Below are positions 34,526-45,454 of a DNA stretch of 64,000 bases, in pieces (positions within the stretch are counted from its first letter, which is position 1; each line of letters starts with the position of its first letter). The stretch comes from Orientallactaga sibirica (Eukaryota > Chordata > Mammalia > Rodentia > Dipodidae). The notes under the pieces are model-generated. The model saw only the letters and a program-made list of their open reading frames with translations, ran no database searches and had not been told where the DNA came from. The DNA lies in contig JAEOAD010000024.1 in assembly GCA_036365145.1 (NCBI GenBank), forward strand, positions 15,452,501 to 15,516,500, in the 5' to 3' direction. The position numbers were made by a program, and so were the translations under genes.

Positions 34526-35745
34526 TTCCACCCCTGGCCCCCAATATATTTAGTTTTTGGCCCCCAATAGATTTATAACTATCACACATTGTAAATTGTA
34601 CTCAGTCCAATTTCAAAGGTTCTCACACTCTTGATCAACTTAAGATAGTGAGTCCTGTAAAATCAAACAAGTTAAATACTTTTAACATGTAAAGGCACAG
34701 AGTAAACATTTTAAACTGTATAAGGAATAGCAAGGAGAAACTAGAACAATGCAAACTCAGCCACCATCAGCAGTCATCAAACTTCTGCAGTTCAAGTTCA
34801 ATATTACCATAGACTGACAGTCTCCAGGTTTTCCAATTCTGCCCCTCCAGCTGGGCAGAGTCGCCAGGGAAAACTTTCATCCCATTCCAACACTGCACTC
34901 CATGGTAGCCCTTTTGCACAGTCCTGGTATATCCAAACATCTTTAGGTCTCCATGCAAACCACGGTCCATCTTCCAAAAGGCTCTTCCAGCCTGTTCCTG
35001 AGGGCCTTCATGCCCTGCCTCAAGCCACATCTCAGCAGCAGCTCCTGGAACCATGTGCAATTCATGACCACTCCATGCATTTTTCATGCTTCCAAAACTA
35101 ATACCAGGTGTGCAGGACACAGCCATATTCTTAATCCAGGGACAAAATAAACCATAGCCTTGAAAAGCAGCTTCCTTCTCCAGTCAGCTCTTTCCAAGAA
35201 TTTGCATTTTTAACAGTCTTTCCTCAAGCATCCTCTCCATTGTTTTAATGTAAATCAAGTCAGGCCACCTTCCTTAAGATTGCTAATGCATTGACAATAG
35301 CAGCTCCAGTAACCTAAAACCAGTTTCAGTGCCTCTGCTTTTAACTTGCTTGAGGTTTTCCAACTTAAAATCTAAAAATCTCAGTCTGATATCTTTAGCC
35401 AAGCACATCAGTCCATTACAAGTTTAACCTTGATCAAACGTTCTGGGCCTGGATAACAGAATGTAGCCATCCCTTATGCCTGTAGCCCAGTTCCAACAAA
35501 GTCCTCTGCAGTCTTTCCTTCCCCTTAGAAACCTCATAAGGCAAGCCTCGAAGTTCAATACAGTCTGCACTTAGCATTCTCAAACTCTCATCAGAATAGT
35601 CCATAAAACTTGGCTTACCACTCCAGAAGGCACCTTCAGTTGCAAGCACCAAGTCCATGCCCATTCCTCCAAAACAAAGGTTCCAAAAGACGAATATCCG
35701 CACAGTCAGGTTCATCTCACCCCACACTCCTCGGTACCACTTTAC

Positions 35746-36132
35746 TGTAGCAGACAGCTTCAGGTTCGCTGAGATGAACTTCCAGATCAGGCACAGTTAT
35801 GGAGGAAGGGGTATTATTTATTGAAGCTTACAGATCCAGGGGAAGTTCCATACTGGCAGAAGAAGCAGCCTGTTCTCCACAGGACCAGGGAAGAGAGCAA
35901 AAGCCCCCAGCCACACAGCACACAGAGCAAAAACTACAGCCAAAAGGTCACACAGCACACTTCAGGAACTCCTGCTAGGTACATTTGCATATCTTTACAA
36001 TGGAATCTCAAACCATCACCACACCTTAAGACTGGCCCCCAGTGACCTTGCCTCTAGCAAGGTGATTGCAGATGCAAACTATAACTAATAAAACACTGAA
36101 TATATTGGGGGACTTATATTCAAACTACCACA
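35746..36132 (-). repeat. 5' LTR of the young MaLR
   Basis: Same ends as its partner. Differences include one extra G in the GGGGGAC run (36106-36112 region) and single changes such as CTGTTC for CTGCTC and TTTGCAT for TTTACAT. Confidence 0.92.
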
Positions 36133-36167
36133 GGGTCACTATCTCTGTAGGTTCAGAATTCTTTTAT

Positions 36168-36527
36168 TTTTTTTTTTTATTGACAGCTTCTGTACTTACA
36201 GACAATAAGCCATGATAATTCCCTCCCCTCCCCACTCTCCCCTTCACAACTCTGCTCTCCATCATATCCTCTCCCTCTCTCCATTAGTCTCTCTTTTATT
36301 TTGATGTCATCATTTTTTCTCCTATTATGAGGGTCTTGTGAAGGTATTACTAAGCACTGTGAGGTCATGGATATCGAGGCCAATTTCTGTCTGGGCAGTT
36401 GCAATATAAGGAGTCATACCCTTCCCTCAGCTCTCATTCTTTCTGCCACCTCTTCCGCAATGGACCCTGAGCCTTGGAAGGTGTGATAGAGATGTTTCAG
36501 TGCTGAGCACTCCTTTGTCTGTTCCGG
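36168..36527 (-). mobile_element. L1 3' UTR fragment
   Basis: Reversed L1 3' end: oligo-T, then GATGTCATCATTTTTTCTCC and TGGACCCTGAGCCTTGGAAG, TGTTTCAGTGCTGAGCACTC, mirroring 30850-31080. A B1 follows with imperfect GAAGAAAGATTCTT repeats on both sides. Confidence 0.75.
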
Positions 36528-36529
36528 AA

Positions 36530-36683
36530 GAAAGATTCTTTTTTTTTTTTCAAGGTAAGGTCTCACTCTATCAGGCTGACCTGAAATTCACTATGTGGTC
36601 TCAGGGTAGCCTCGAACTCACATATCCTCCTACCTCTGCTTCCTGAGTGCTGGGATTAAAGAAGTGCACCACCACAACCAGCT
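36530..36683 (-). repeat. B1-type SINE
   Basis: Oligo-T, CAAGGTAAGGTCTCACTC through CACCACCACAACCAGCTC. Confidence 0.88.
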
Positions 36684-36916
36684 CAGAAGAAGAATTCTTA
36701 CTCTAAATTTTACTTTGGTTCTGGGCATCAAATCCATAAGTGAGGTAAACACTCTACCCTTGAGCTCCAGCCTCAGGCTCCAGAAATTATCATTGCTTCT
36801 TTTGGACTTCAGCCTGTATCTTATGGAAAAGTATGGATCAAAATATGAAACTTTTTCCTTAGAGAAGACCTTCTTAATATTACTTTGTAGAGGATTTCAG
36901 CTGCCTTTTTAGAAGA

Positions 36917-37000
36917 ATCTTTCATTTGTATTTATTTATGGGAGAGAGCTATCAGGCACACCAGGACCTCTAGCCACTGCAAATGACATCCAGACACAGG
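36917..37000 (-). repeat. Partial DIP-type SINE
   Basis: Reversed tail and core (TCTAGCCACTGCAAATGACA); the head half is missing where the L1 fragment begins. Confidence 0.6.
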
Positions 37001-37014
37001 CTTCCTTGGCCATA

Positions 37015-38135
37015 ATGGACAATTTCCTTCAACTGTAAGCAGAAACTAAAATCCTTTCCTTCATCAAGCTTTTGTACAGCAAAGGACTCTGAATAAATCA
37101 AAGAGGCAACCTACAGAATGGGAGAAAATCTTTGCCAGGTATACATCTGACAGAGGATTAATATCAAGGGTATATGAAGAACTCAAAAAACTAAATAATA
37201 AGAAATCAGACAACCCAATTAAAGAATGGGCTATGAAACTAAATAGAGAGTTCTCAAAAGAAGAAATACAGATGACATATAAACATTTTAAAAAAGTCCT
37301 ATAGCCTTAACCATCAGGGAAATGCAAATTAAAACTACTTTGAGATTCAGTCTCACTTCTATCAGAATAGCTACCATTAAGAAAACAAATGACAATAAAT
37401 GGTGGTGATAATGAGGAAAAAGAGGAACTCTTCTATACTGGTGGTAGGTATGCAATCTGGTACTACCATTGTGGAAATCAGTGTGGAAGTTCCTGAGATA
37501 GCTAAAAATAGATTTACCCCCAGCACTTGTGAGGCAGAGGTAGTAGTATTGCCATGAGTTTGAGGCTATCCTGAGAGTACATAGTGAATTCCAAGTCAGC
37601 CCAAGAGAGAGTGAGAACTCATCTTGAAAAATCAAAAAAAAAAAAAAAAAAGTAGATTTACCATATGACCCAGCGTATACCACTCTTAGGAATATATCTT
37701 AGAGACTCTTCTTACTACCTTAGAGATACTTGCTCAACCATGTTTATTGCTATTCGCAATAGCTAGGAAATGGAAAGAGCATAGATGTCCCTCAACTGAT
37801 GAAAAGATAATGAAGAAGTGGTATATTTATACAATGGAGTTCTATTCAGTGGTAAAGAAAAATGAAATTGTGAAATTTGCAGGAAAATGGATGGATCTGA
37901 AAAGGGCTCTACTTAGTGAGGTTACTCAGGCCCAGAAAGCTAAATGTCACATGTTCTCTCTCATATGTTGATCCTAGCTGCAAATTTTTGGAATAAAACT
38001 CAGTAGCAGAGACCAGTAAGCTAGAAAGGGGATACAAATGGAGGGAGGAGAGGGGAGGGTGTAAAGGGATGATATTGTATATATGTAAGTGGAAAGACAG
38101 ATTACTGGGGGAGGAAAGGCCTAAGTGAGGTCAGC
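37015..38135 (+). mobile_element. L1 ORF2 3' end, 5'-truncated
   Basis: Plus-strand ORF2 C-terminal sequence ([19 protein letters not shown] near 37245-37290, ALTIREMQIKTT-like near 37308-37340). A 74-codon open frame at 37747-37971 is the last part of ORF2 (MKKWYIYTMEFYSVVKKNE piece). A B1 interrupts it at 37519-37652. Frameshifts occur throughout. Confidence 0.85.
37519..37652 (+). repeat. B1-type SINE in L1
   Basis: Starts CCCAGCACTTGTGAGGCAGA, so its 5' end is truncated. Perfect target duplication TAGATTTACC at 37509-37518 and 37653-37662. Confidence 0.92.
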
Positions 38136-38139
38136 CTTT

Positions 38140-38543
38140 TTGCCACTAGCCCAGTTCCAACAAAGTTCTCTCCTTCTCCTTTGACAGTTCATAGGTTGAG
38201 CCTTCACAATCCACAGTTCTCTCTGCATTTAGCATTTTCAAATTCTCACCAGAATAACCAATCAAGCTCTCCTTACAACACTGCAAGGCTTCCGTAGTCC
38301 TAAGTGTCAAATATTCCCACATTCCTCTCACAAATACGTTCCAAAAGGCCAAAAGCCACATGGTCAGATTCACTGTAACCATGACCCCACTGGTACCAAG
38401 TTTACTGTTGAAGTTGCTTTCTCATTGCTGGGACAAACCACCCACCCAGAAGCAGCAATGAGAGAAATGGGTTCATTTCAGGCTTAAATATTCCAGGGGA
38501 AGCTTCATCATGGCAGAAGAAGCTGGCTCACTTCAGCATTCAC

Positions 38544-38609
<66 letters not shown>

Positions 38610-38799
38610 GGAGCACCAGCAAGCATGAACTGCCAGAGCTCAGTCTGGCTCTCCACACATCTTTTAGCGCTGGACTCAAGGCCCTCCTCTATTGACACAC
38701 CTCCTCCAGCAGGGTCTGCCCACTGGAGACTTATTTAGGAAGCTTAACCTTAATCAAATATCCCTGAAGCAATGGGGGACATCCATTCAATCCACCACA
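38140..38799 (-). mobile_element. Partial MaLR: internal piece plus 5' LTR
   Basis: The LTR (38406-38799) reads TGTTGAAGTTGC...TCCACCACA on the plus strand. It is joined at 38405 to internal sequence with the leader TGGTACCAGTGGGGTCATGG in sense. The internal part (38140-38405) parallels the 35434-35727 region of the young MaLR. The 3' LTR is absent. A large (GA)n block (38538-38605) sits inside the LTR. Confidence 0.8.
38538..38605. repeat. (GA)n microsatellite
   Basis: About 34 GA units, just left of the first duplicated segment (starts 38614). Confidence 0.95.
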
Positions 38800-39196
38800 G
38801 ACTTCACCGTACAAACATTTGGAGGAGTCAAGGCATCATAGAGACTTATACCAATTTCTGATGTCAATCATATCATCATATACGATAAGTTTCCTAATAA
38901 CTCCCCAGAGCCAAGCCCTGAGTGGTACTTGACCTGGGATGGGAGAAGACCCGGGGCAGTTGCTTCTGCCACACCTAGTACATAAATCAGTAACGACACA
39001 CTTGCTAATATGCAGGGGAGGCAGCAGGAGTGGCTCAGTTATACCAAGTTAATTGCATCCCTTCTAATAACGTCACTGTTTTATTTTAAGTTGTCAGATT
39101 ATTATGTAATAATCATAAAACATGGAGAAATGATATCCAGTCCTTCATGTGCAGGGATTGAACTGACAGCAAATAAAAATATTCAGAAATGAAACT
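38800..39196. other. Unassigned stretch in copy 1
   Basis: Unique sequence; nothing recognised. Equivalent to 41798-42200 in copy 2. Confidence 0.5.
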
Positions 39197-39201
39197 GCAT
39201 C

Positions 39202-39500
39202 TGTAGCAGACAGCTGAAGATTCACTGAGATGAACTTCCAGACCAGGCACAGTTATTGAGGAAGGGCTTTATTGAAGCTTACAGATCCAGCGGAAGTTCC
39301 ATAATGGCAGAAGAAGCTGGCCTGCTCTTCACAGGACCAAACACAGAGAGAAAAGCCGAAAGCCACATAGCACAGCACACCTCAGGAACTCCAGCTAGGC
39401 ACACTTTGCATATCTTTAGGTTGAAATCTCAAATCCACCAACACACCAACAGTCTAATAAAACACTGAATATATTGGGGCCATCTATTCAAACTACTACA
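39202..39500 (-). mobile_element. Solo MaLR LTR with intact target duplication (copy 1)
   Basis: TGTAGCAGACAGCTGAAGAT...AACTACTACA. GCATC occurs immediately on both sides (39197-39201, 39501-39505). Same LTR lineage as the young provirus at 34.1 kb. Confidence 0.92.
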
Positions 39501-40458
39501 GCATCTGTCTAGAAAATGTGCAGGGTTTTTTTTGTGTCATTGTTGTTATTCCCTAAAACATAAAGCATAATAATAATTTAGATGCTATTTACATCGTGTT
39601 AGTTATTATAAGTAATCTAGAAGCGATATAAGTATACTATAATTTGTGCAGAGATTATATGCAGATGTAAGGACCTATGCATCCTTGGAGTTTATTGCAA
39701 AGATTACTGCAAGATGAAGGGCAGGTTCTGGAATCAATCTGCCCAGGATATACAGGAATGAATGTACAAATCATTGTAGAAGAGGAAAAATAAGCTACAA
39801 CTCCATCACCTAAACTAACCAACATTTAAAATATAATAATGTTTGTTAAAAATTGAAATGGCCAAAGAAGAGAAATGATGGTACCAACACATGATATGTC
39901 CATACAAAGTTCCTACCTAATAAAACTACTGAAATTATTTTCTACATTTTGTATTTTCCCTTTTCCATTCAATACTATCATGAACATTTTAGAATACAAT
40001 AACTTGTTTCAGTACTGTGACTGTTTTTTCAGTAACTAAATGCATGGTATCTTGTTGCCAGATACATTATAAGTTATTTCATCATTCTGTGGTTGCTGTT
40101 TAGATTATTTCTGCATTCATATTAAATAACAAGGCAAGGAAGATGTTTGTATTAAATCTCACATGCTTCTTTAATTATTTCTTTGTAGAGTCACAGGTCA
40201 TATTTTAAATGCTATTGGTATTTACTTCCCAAAAGGTTGATTTATATGAGGCACAATGTCAAATAATACTTACTGTGCTGATCTCTTGTCGACATGGATA
40301 GACAAAACACAAATTCCAAATTGTGTAGAAAAAATATTTTACTGCTGTTTTATTTGTTTGTTTTCATTTCCTAAACTTTTTGGAGGAGCACTTAGGTCCA
40401 TGTTGTTCTTTTTACAAACTGGAACACATATTCTCTATTTTGAAGAGTTTATTATTAT
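39501..40458. other. Unassigned stretch in copy 1
   Basis: A small L1 3'-end match lies at about 39888-39935 (ACCAACACATGATATGTCCA, cf. 20877-20900). Otherwise AT-rich unique DNA with a chance 103-codon frame running into the next B1. Confidence 0.5.
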
Positions 40459-40590
40459 TGAGGGTTTCACTCTAGTTGATGCTGACCTAGAATTCACTAT
40501 GTCATCTCAGGGTGGTCTCGAACTCATGGTGATCCTCTTACCTCTGACTCCTGAGTACTGGGATTAAAGGCGTGCACCACCACGCCTGAC
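40459..40590 (-). repeat. B1-type SINE (copy 1)
   Basis: GAGGGTTTCACTCTAGTTGA through CACCACCACGCCTGACTT. Confidence 0.88.
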
Positions 40591-40641
40591 TTAGAAATTT
40601 AATATTTATGCTATTAAGTATGTTGGTCATGTTTCAAATCA

Positions 40642-40851
40642 TTTTTTAATTTTTCATTTGTTTATTTAGTTGACAGTGACAGACAGACAGAGAGAGAAAG
40701 AGGCAGAGAGAGAGAGCCACTGCAAACGTGATTCCAGACACATGCACCACCTTGTACATCTGGCTCACATGGGTACTGGGAATCAAGGCCTGAATCGGGT
40801 CTTTAGGCCTCACAGGCAAGTGCTTAACCGCTAAGCCATCTCTCCAGCCCC
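40642..40851 (-). repeat. tRNA-derived SINE (DIP type) (copy 1)
   Basis: Reversed tail, GACAGACAGACAGAGAG block, reversed head TAACCGCTAAGCCATCTCTC. Confidence 0.88.
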
Positions 40852-40852
40852 A

Positions 40853-41073
40853 TTTTTAAAATCTTTTTATTTGTTTATTTGCAAACAGAGAGAGGTAGAG
40901 AGAAGAAAGACAGACAGAGAGAATCGTGCACCAGGGCTTCCAGCTGCTGCAAACAAACTCCAGATGTGGCACAACTTTGTGCATCTGGCTTTACATGGGT
41001 ACTGAGAAATCAAACCTAGTTCTTTTGGTTTTGCAGGCAAGCACCTTAAGTACTAAGCAATATCTCTAGCCCT
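40853..41073 (-). repeat. tRNA-derived SINE (DIP type), older (copy 1)
   Basis: Directly follows the previous SINE in the same orientation; head AGTACTAAGCAATATCTCTA. CAAATCAT at 40635-40642 and 41074-41081 brackets the pair. Confidence 0.85.
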
Positions 41074-41081
41074 CAAATCAT

Positions 41082-41437
41082 ATATATCTTTAATTTTATG
41101 CTTTGAAATTACTCCCTTATCCCAACAGCTGCAAGGAACATACATATTTTATTATTGTTTTATTTTTCTTCTTAAAATAGCACATTAACTTTTGACTTCC
41201 TCAGTATTCATCTTCAGGTGTGAAATAGGAAAAGAACACATTGATTTCTTTTACGTAAAAATTAGACAAAGTATAAAATTTGTATATCACACTAATTCTT
41301 TAAGTGCTTTGAAAGGACATTTTTGTCATATGCAAATTCTCAACCTAGCAAACTTGGGTTGTAGATTTTGCCTTATCTTCTGTGGAATTATCTTATTCTT
41401 TTTAGCATCTTAATACAGTTGTAATACTATTTTTGTT
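41082..41437. other. Unassigned stretch in copy 1
   Basis: AT-rich unique DNA; 73-codon chance frame. Confidence 0.5.
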
Positions 41438-41611
41438 TTATTATTATTATTATTATTATTAATTATTATTTTGGCTTTTGAGGTAGGGTGTCACTAGCTC
41501 AGGCTGGCGTGGAATTCACTATGTATTCCTCAAGGTGTCGCTAATCTCACGGCAAATCTTCCCCTCTGCCTCCCAAGTGCTGGGATTAAAGGCATGCGCC
41601 ATACGCCCATG
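41438..41611 (-). repeat. (TTA)n and B1-type SINE, error-rich (copy 1)
   Basis: (TTA)n then a reversed B1. Compared with copy 2 it has many extra or missing bases (TTCCTCAAGGTGTCG, GCCATACGCCC for GCCACCACGCCC), unusual for two otherwise near-identical copies. Confidence 0.85.
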
Positions 41612-42205
41612 TCACCAGCAAGCATGAACTGCCAGAGCTCAGTCTGGCTCTCCACACATCTTTAGCGCTGGACTCAAGGCCCTCCTCTATTGACACACCT
41701 CCTCCAGCAGGGTCTGCCCACTGGAGACTTATTTAGGAAGCTTAACCTTAATCAAATATCCCTGAAGCAATGGGGGACATCCATTCAATCCACCACAGAC
41801 TTCACCGTACAAACATTTGGAGGAACATAAGTTAAGGCATCATAGAGACTTATACCAATTTCTGATCTCAATCATATCATCATATACGATAAGTTTCCTA
41901 ATGACTCCCCAGAGCCAAGCCCTGAGTGGTACTTGACCTGGGATGGGAGAAGACCCGGGGCAGTTGCTTCTGCCACACCTAGTACATAAATCAGTAACGA
42001 CACACTTGCTAATATGCAGGGGAGGCAGCAGGAGTGGCTCAGTTATACCAAGTTAATTGCATCCCTTCTAATAACGTCACTGTTTTATTTTAAGTTGTCA
42101 GATTATTATGCAATAATCATAAAACATGGAGAAATGATATCCAGTCCTTCATGTGCAGGGATTGAACTGACAGCAAATAAAAATATTCAGAAATGAAACT
42201 GCATC

Positions 42206-42512
42206 TGTAGCAGACAGCTTCAGATTCACTGAGATGAACTTCCAGACCAGGCACATTTATTGAGGAAGGGATTTATTGAAGCTTACAGATCCAGCGGAAG
42301 TTCCATAATGGCAGAAGAAGCTGGCCTGATCTTCATAGGACCAAAACCAGAGAAAAAAGCATCAAGCCAAAAGCCACACAGCATAGCACACCTCAGGAAC
42401 TCCAGCTAGGCACACTTTGCATATCTTTAGGTTGAAATCTCAAATCCACCAACACACCTACAGTCTAATAAAACACTGAATATATTGGAGGCCATCTACT
42501 CAAACTGCTACA
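42206..42512 (-). mobile_element. Solo MaLR LTR with intact target duplication (copy 2)
   Basis: Same insertion as at 39202, with GCATC at 42201-42205 and 42513-42517. Differs by several bases and an extra short block near 42354-42365. Confidence 0.92.
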
Positions 42513-43469
42513 GCATCTGTCTGAAAAATATGCAGGGTTTTTTTTTGTGTGTCATTGTCATTATTCCCTAAAACATAAAGCATAATAATAATTTAGGTGC
42601 TATTTACATCGTGTTAGTTATTATAAGTAATCTAGAAGCGATATAAGTATACTATAATTTGTGCAGAGATTATATGCAGATGTAAGGACCTATGCATCCT
42701 TGGAGTTTATTGCAAAGATTACTGCAAGATGAAGGGCAGGTTCTGGAATCAATCTGCCCAGGATATCCAGGAATGAATGTACAAATCATTGTAGAAGAGG
42801 AAAAATAAGCTACAACTCCATCACCTAAACTAACCAACATTTAAAATATAATAATGTTTGTTAAAAATTGAAATGGCCAAAGAAGAGAAATGATGGTACC
42901 AACACATGATATGTCCATACAAAGTTTCTACCTAATAAAACTACTGAAATTATTTTCTACATTTTGTATTTTCCCTTTTCCATTCAATACTATCATGAAC
43001 ATTTTAGAATACAATAACTTGTTTCAGTACTGTGACTGTTTTTTCAGTAACTAAATGCATGGTATCTTGTTGCCAGATACATTATAAGTTATTTCATCAT
43101 TCTGTGGTTGCTGTTTAGATTATTTCTGCATTCATATTAAATAACAAGGCAAGGAAGATGTTTGTGTTAAATCTCACATGCTTCTTTAATTATTTCTTTG
43201 TAGAGTCACAGGTCATATTTTAAATGCTATTGGTATTTACTTCCCAAAAGGTTGATTTATATGAGGCACAATGTCAAATAATACTTACTGTGCTGATCTC
43301 TTGTCGACATGGATAGACAAAACACAAATTCCAAATTGTGTAGAAAAAATATTTTACTGCTGTTTTATTTGTTTGTTTTCATTTCTTTTTGGAGGAGCAC
43401 TTAGGTCCATGTTGTTCTTTTTACAAACTGGAACACATATTCTCTATTTTGAAGAGTTTATTATTATTG
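42513..43469. other. Unassigned stretch in copy 2
   Basis: Counterpart of 39501-40458, including the small L1 3'-end match at about 42895-42945. Confidence 0.5.
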
Positions 43470-43599
43470 AGGGTTTCACTCTAGTTGATGCTGACCTAGA
43501 ATTCACTATGTCATCTCAGGGTGGTCTCGAACTCATGGTGATCCTCTTACCTCTGCCTTCTGAGTACTGGGATTAAAGGCGTGCACCACCACGCCTGAC
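43470..43599 (-). repeat. B1-type SINE (copy 2)
   Basis: Counterpart of 40459-40590. Confidence 0.88.
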
Positions 43600-43650
43600 T
43601 TAGAAATTTAATATTTATGCTATTAAGTATGTTGGTCATGTTTCAAATCA

Positions 43651-43860
43651 TTTTTTAATTTTTCATTTGTTTATTTAGTTGACAGTGACAGACAGACAGA
43701 GAGAGAAAGAGGCAGAGAGAGAGAGCCACTGCAAACGGACTCCAGACACATGCACCACCTTGTACATCTGGCTCACATGGGTACTGGGGAATCAAGGCCT
43801 GAATCGGGGTCTTTAGGCCTCACAGGCAAGTGCTTAACCGCTAAGCCATCTCTCCAGCCC
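43651..43860 (-). repeat. tRNA-derived SINE (DIP type) (copy 2)
   Basis: Counterpart of 40642-40851, with GGGG runs intact. Confidence 0.88.
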
Positions 43861-43862
43861 CA

Positions 43863-44083
43863 TTTTTAAAATCTTTTTATTTGTTTATTTGCAAACAGAG
43901 AGAGGTAGAGAGAAGAAAGACAGACAGAGAGAATCGGTGCACCAGGGCTTCCAGCTGCTGCAAACAAACTCCAGATGTGGCACAACTTTGTGCATCTGGC
44001 TTTACATGGGTACTGAGAAATCAAACCTAGTTCTTTTGGTTTTGCAGGCAAGCACCTTAAGTACTAAGCAATATCTCTAGCCC
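43863..44083 (-). repeat. tRNA-derived SINE (DIP type), older (copy 2)
   Basis: Counterpart of 40853-41073. Confidence 0.85.
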
Positions 44084-44448
44084 TCAAATCATATATATCT
44101 TTAATTTTATGCTTTGAAATTACTCCCTTATCCCAACAGCTGCAAGGAACATACATATTTTATTATTGTTTTTATTTTTCTTCTTAAAATAGCACATTAA
44201 CTTTTGGACTTCCTAGTATTCATCTTCAGGTGTGAAATAGGGAAAAGAACACATTGATTTCTTTTACGTAAAAATTAGACAAAGTATATAAAATTTGTAT
44301 ATCACATAATTCTTTAAGTGCTTTGAAAGGACATTTTTGTCATATGCAAATTCTCAACCTAGCAAACTTGGGTTGTAGATTTTGCCTTATCTTCTGTGGA
44401 ATTATCTTATTCTTTTAGCATCTTAATACAGTTGTAATACTATTTTTG

Positions 44449-44451
<3 letters not shown>

Positions 44452-44482
<31 letters not shown>

Positions 44483-44624
44483 TTGGCTTTTTGAGGTAGG
44501 GTGTCACTAGCTCAGGCTGACGTGGAATTCACTATGTATTCTCAGGGTGGCCGCTAACTCACGGCAATCTTCCTACCTCTGCCTCCCAAGTGCTGGGATT
44601 AAAGGCATGCGCCACCACGCCCAT
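44452..44624 (-). repeat. (TTA)n and B1-type SINE (copy 2)
   Basis: (TTA)n at 44452-44481, then a normal reversed B1 ending GCGCCACCACGCCCATG. Confidence 0.9.
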
Positions 44625-44626
44625 GT

Positions 44627-44858
44627 TATTTATTTATTTTTTATAAATATTTTTATTTAATTACTTGAGAGAGAGAGAAAGAAGCAGATAGAAGAGAGAG
44701 AGACAGAATGGGAACACCAGGGCTTCCAGCCACTGCAGATGAACTCCAGACTCTTGTGCCACCTTGTGCATCTTGCTTACATGGGTCCTGGGGAATCGAA
44801 CCTGGCTCCTTCAGCTTTGCAGGCAAGAGCTTTAACTGTTAAGCCATCTCTCTAGTCA
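44627..44858 (-). repeat. tRNA-derived SINE (DIP type)
   Basis: Reversed tail TTATTTATTTATTTT, GA-rich block, reversed B box GGGGAATCGAACC and head TAAGCCATCTCTCTAGTC. Outside the duplicated segment. Confidence 0.88.
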
Positions 44859-45400
44859 CATTTTATTGACTGTTTTTATACACTTATTTTGATCATAATA
44901 GCATCCATTATATTATCATTCCCAACCTCCCTCCCCACCAAACCCTTCTTCTGAACTAATCCATCTTTTACTTTGGTGTGTGTGGTGTGTGTGTGTGTGT
45001 GTGTGTGTGTGTAACTTGCTGTGGTTGTACCACTTATGAAAATCTCTCTCCCTACCCCATCCAGCAATCACTGAGTGCCCATAACTTCTCAGGGAGGCAA
45101 GGGAGCCTTGTTCCCTCCTCCACTCTCCATAACGGAATGTTGATGGACCCAGTAATGAATAGTTCTTGTACAGATAGTGACAGTCACTGTGAGGTCATGA
45201 AGGCCATGCCATATTTGAAAGATAGCATTCCACAGCACTCCTTCTCATTCTCTGGCTCTGGACATTCTTTCCAACCCCCTACTACAGTGTTTGCTGAGCC
45301 TTAGAAGGGGTGATGTAGATGTCTCATTTAGTGTTGAGCACTCAACTGTTGCTTATCTCAGCACTTTGATGAGTTTTGAGTTTCCTAGTATTTGCCACCA
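44859..45400 (-). mobile_element. L1 3' UTR fragment with (GT)n
   Basis: Reversed 3' UTR: CATTTTATTGACTG start, (GT)n at 44975-45012, CATTCTTTCCAACCCCCTAC and TGCTGAGCCTTAGAAGGGGT, TTAGTGTTGAGCACTCAACT. The 108-codon plus frame (44978-45304) is antisense. Confidence 0.7.
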
Positions 45401-45454
45401 ACTGCACAAAGGAAACATTTCTTTATTTTTTTCTTTGGCCTGGGCATAGTTTAT

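Larger units (their letters stand above)
34140..36132 (-). mobile_element. Complete MaLR provirus, recently inserted
   Basis: Two LTRs of 386 and 387 bp flank 1,220 bp of internal sequence. The 5-bp GGGTC lies directly outside both ends (34135-34139, 36133-36137), the expected integrase duplication. By eye the LTRs differ by about six substitutions and one indel (under 2%), far closer than other LTR pairs here. The leader TGGTACCGAGGAGTGTGGGG (reverse of about 35721-35737 onward) follows the 5' LTR, as in MaLRs. Internal minus frames of 119 (34767-35126) and 97 codons (35434-35727) are open, but no gag, protease or polymerase motif is visible; they parallel broken stretches in the 26.9- and 38.1-kb copies. 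It would have needed ERVL enzymes from elsewhere. Confidence 0.92.
38614..41612. repeat. Tandem ~3-kb segment, copy 1
   Basis: 2,999 bp that recur almost unchanged at 41613-44626. Contents in order: end of a MaLR LTR, unique DNA, solo LTR with GCATC duplication, unique DNA, small L1 3' end, B1, two DIP-type SINEs, unique DNA, (TTA)n, B1. Single-base losses or gains cluster in its last 0.9 kb (for example GGG for GGGG near 40778, CGTGC for CGGTGC near 40924) and are dense in the final B1. Confidence 0.95.
41613..44626. repeat. Tandem ~3-kb segment, copy 2
   Basis: 3,014 bp repeating 38614-41612 in the same order. It starts abruptly at CACCAGCAAGCATGAAC, the exact sequence found just after the (GA)n tract in copy 1, and continues at its right end into a further SINE (TTATTTATTTATTTT). 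Its SINEs look undamaged. Confidence 0.95.

Noticed and set aside
34767..35126. 119-codon minus-strand frame inside the young MaLR
   Set aside because: In-sense and open, but no gag or enzyme motif is visible, related copies are broken, and MaLRs are non-coding in practice. Kept only as a note in the provirus entry.
37288..37683. 131-codon minus-strand frame
   Set aside because: Antisense of L1 ORF2 and a B1.
40256..40567. 103-codon frame seen twice (also 43271-43576)
   Set aside because: The repetition is due to the 3-kb tandem duplication; the C-terminal part is a B1 SINE.
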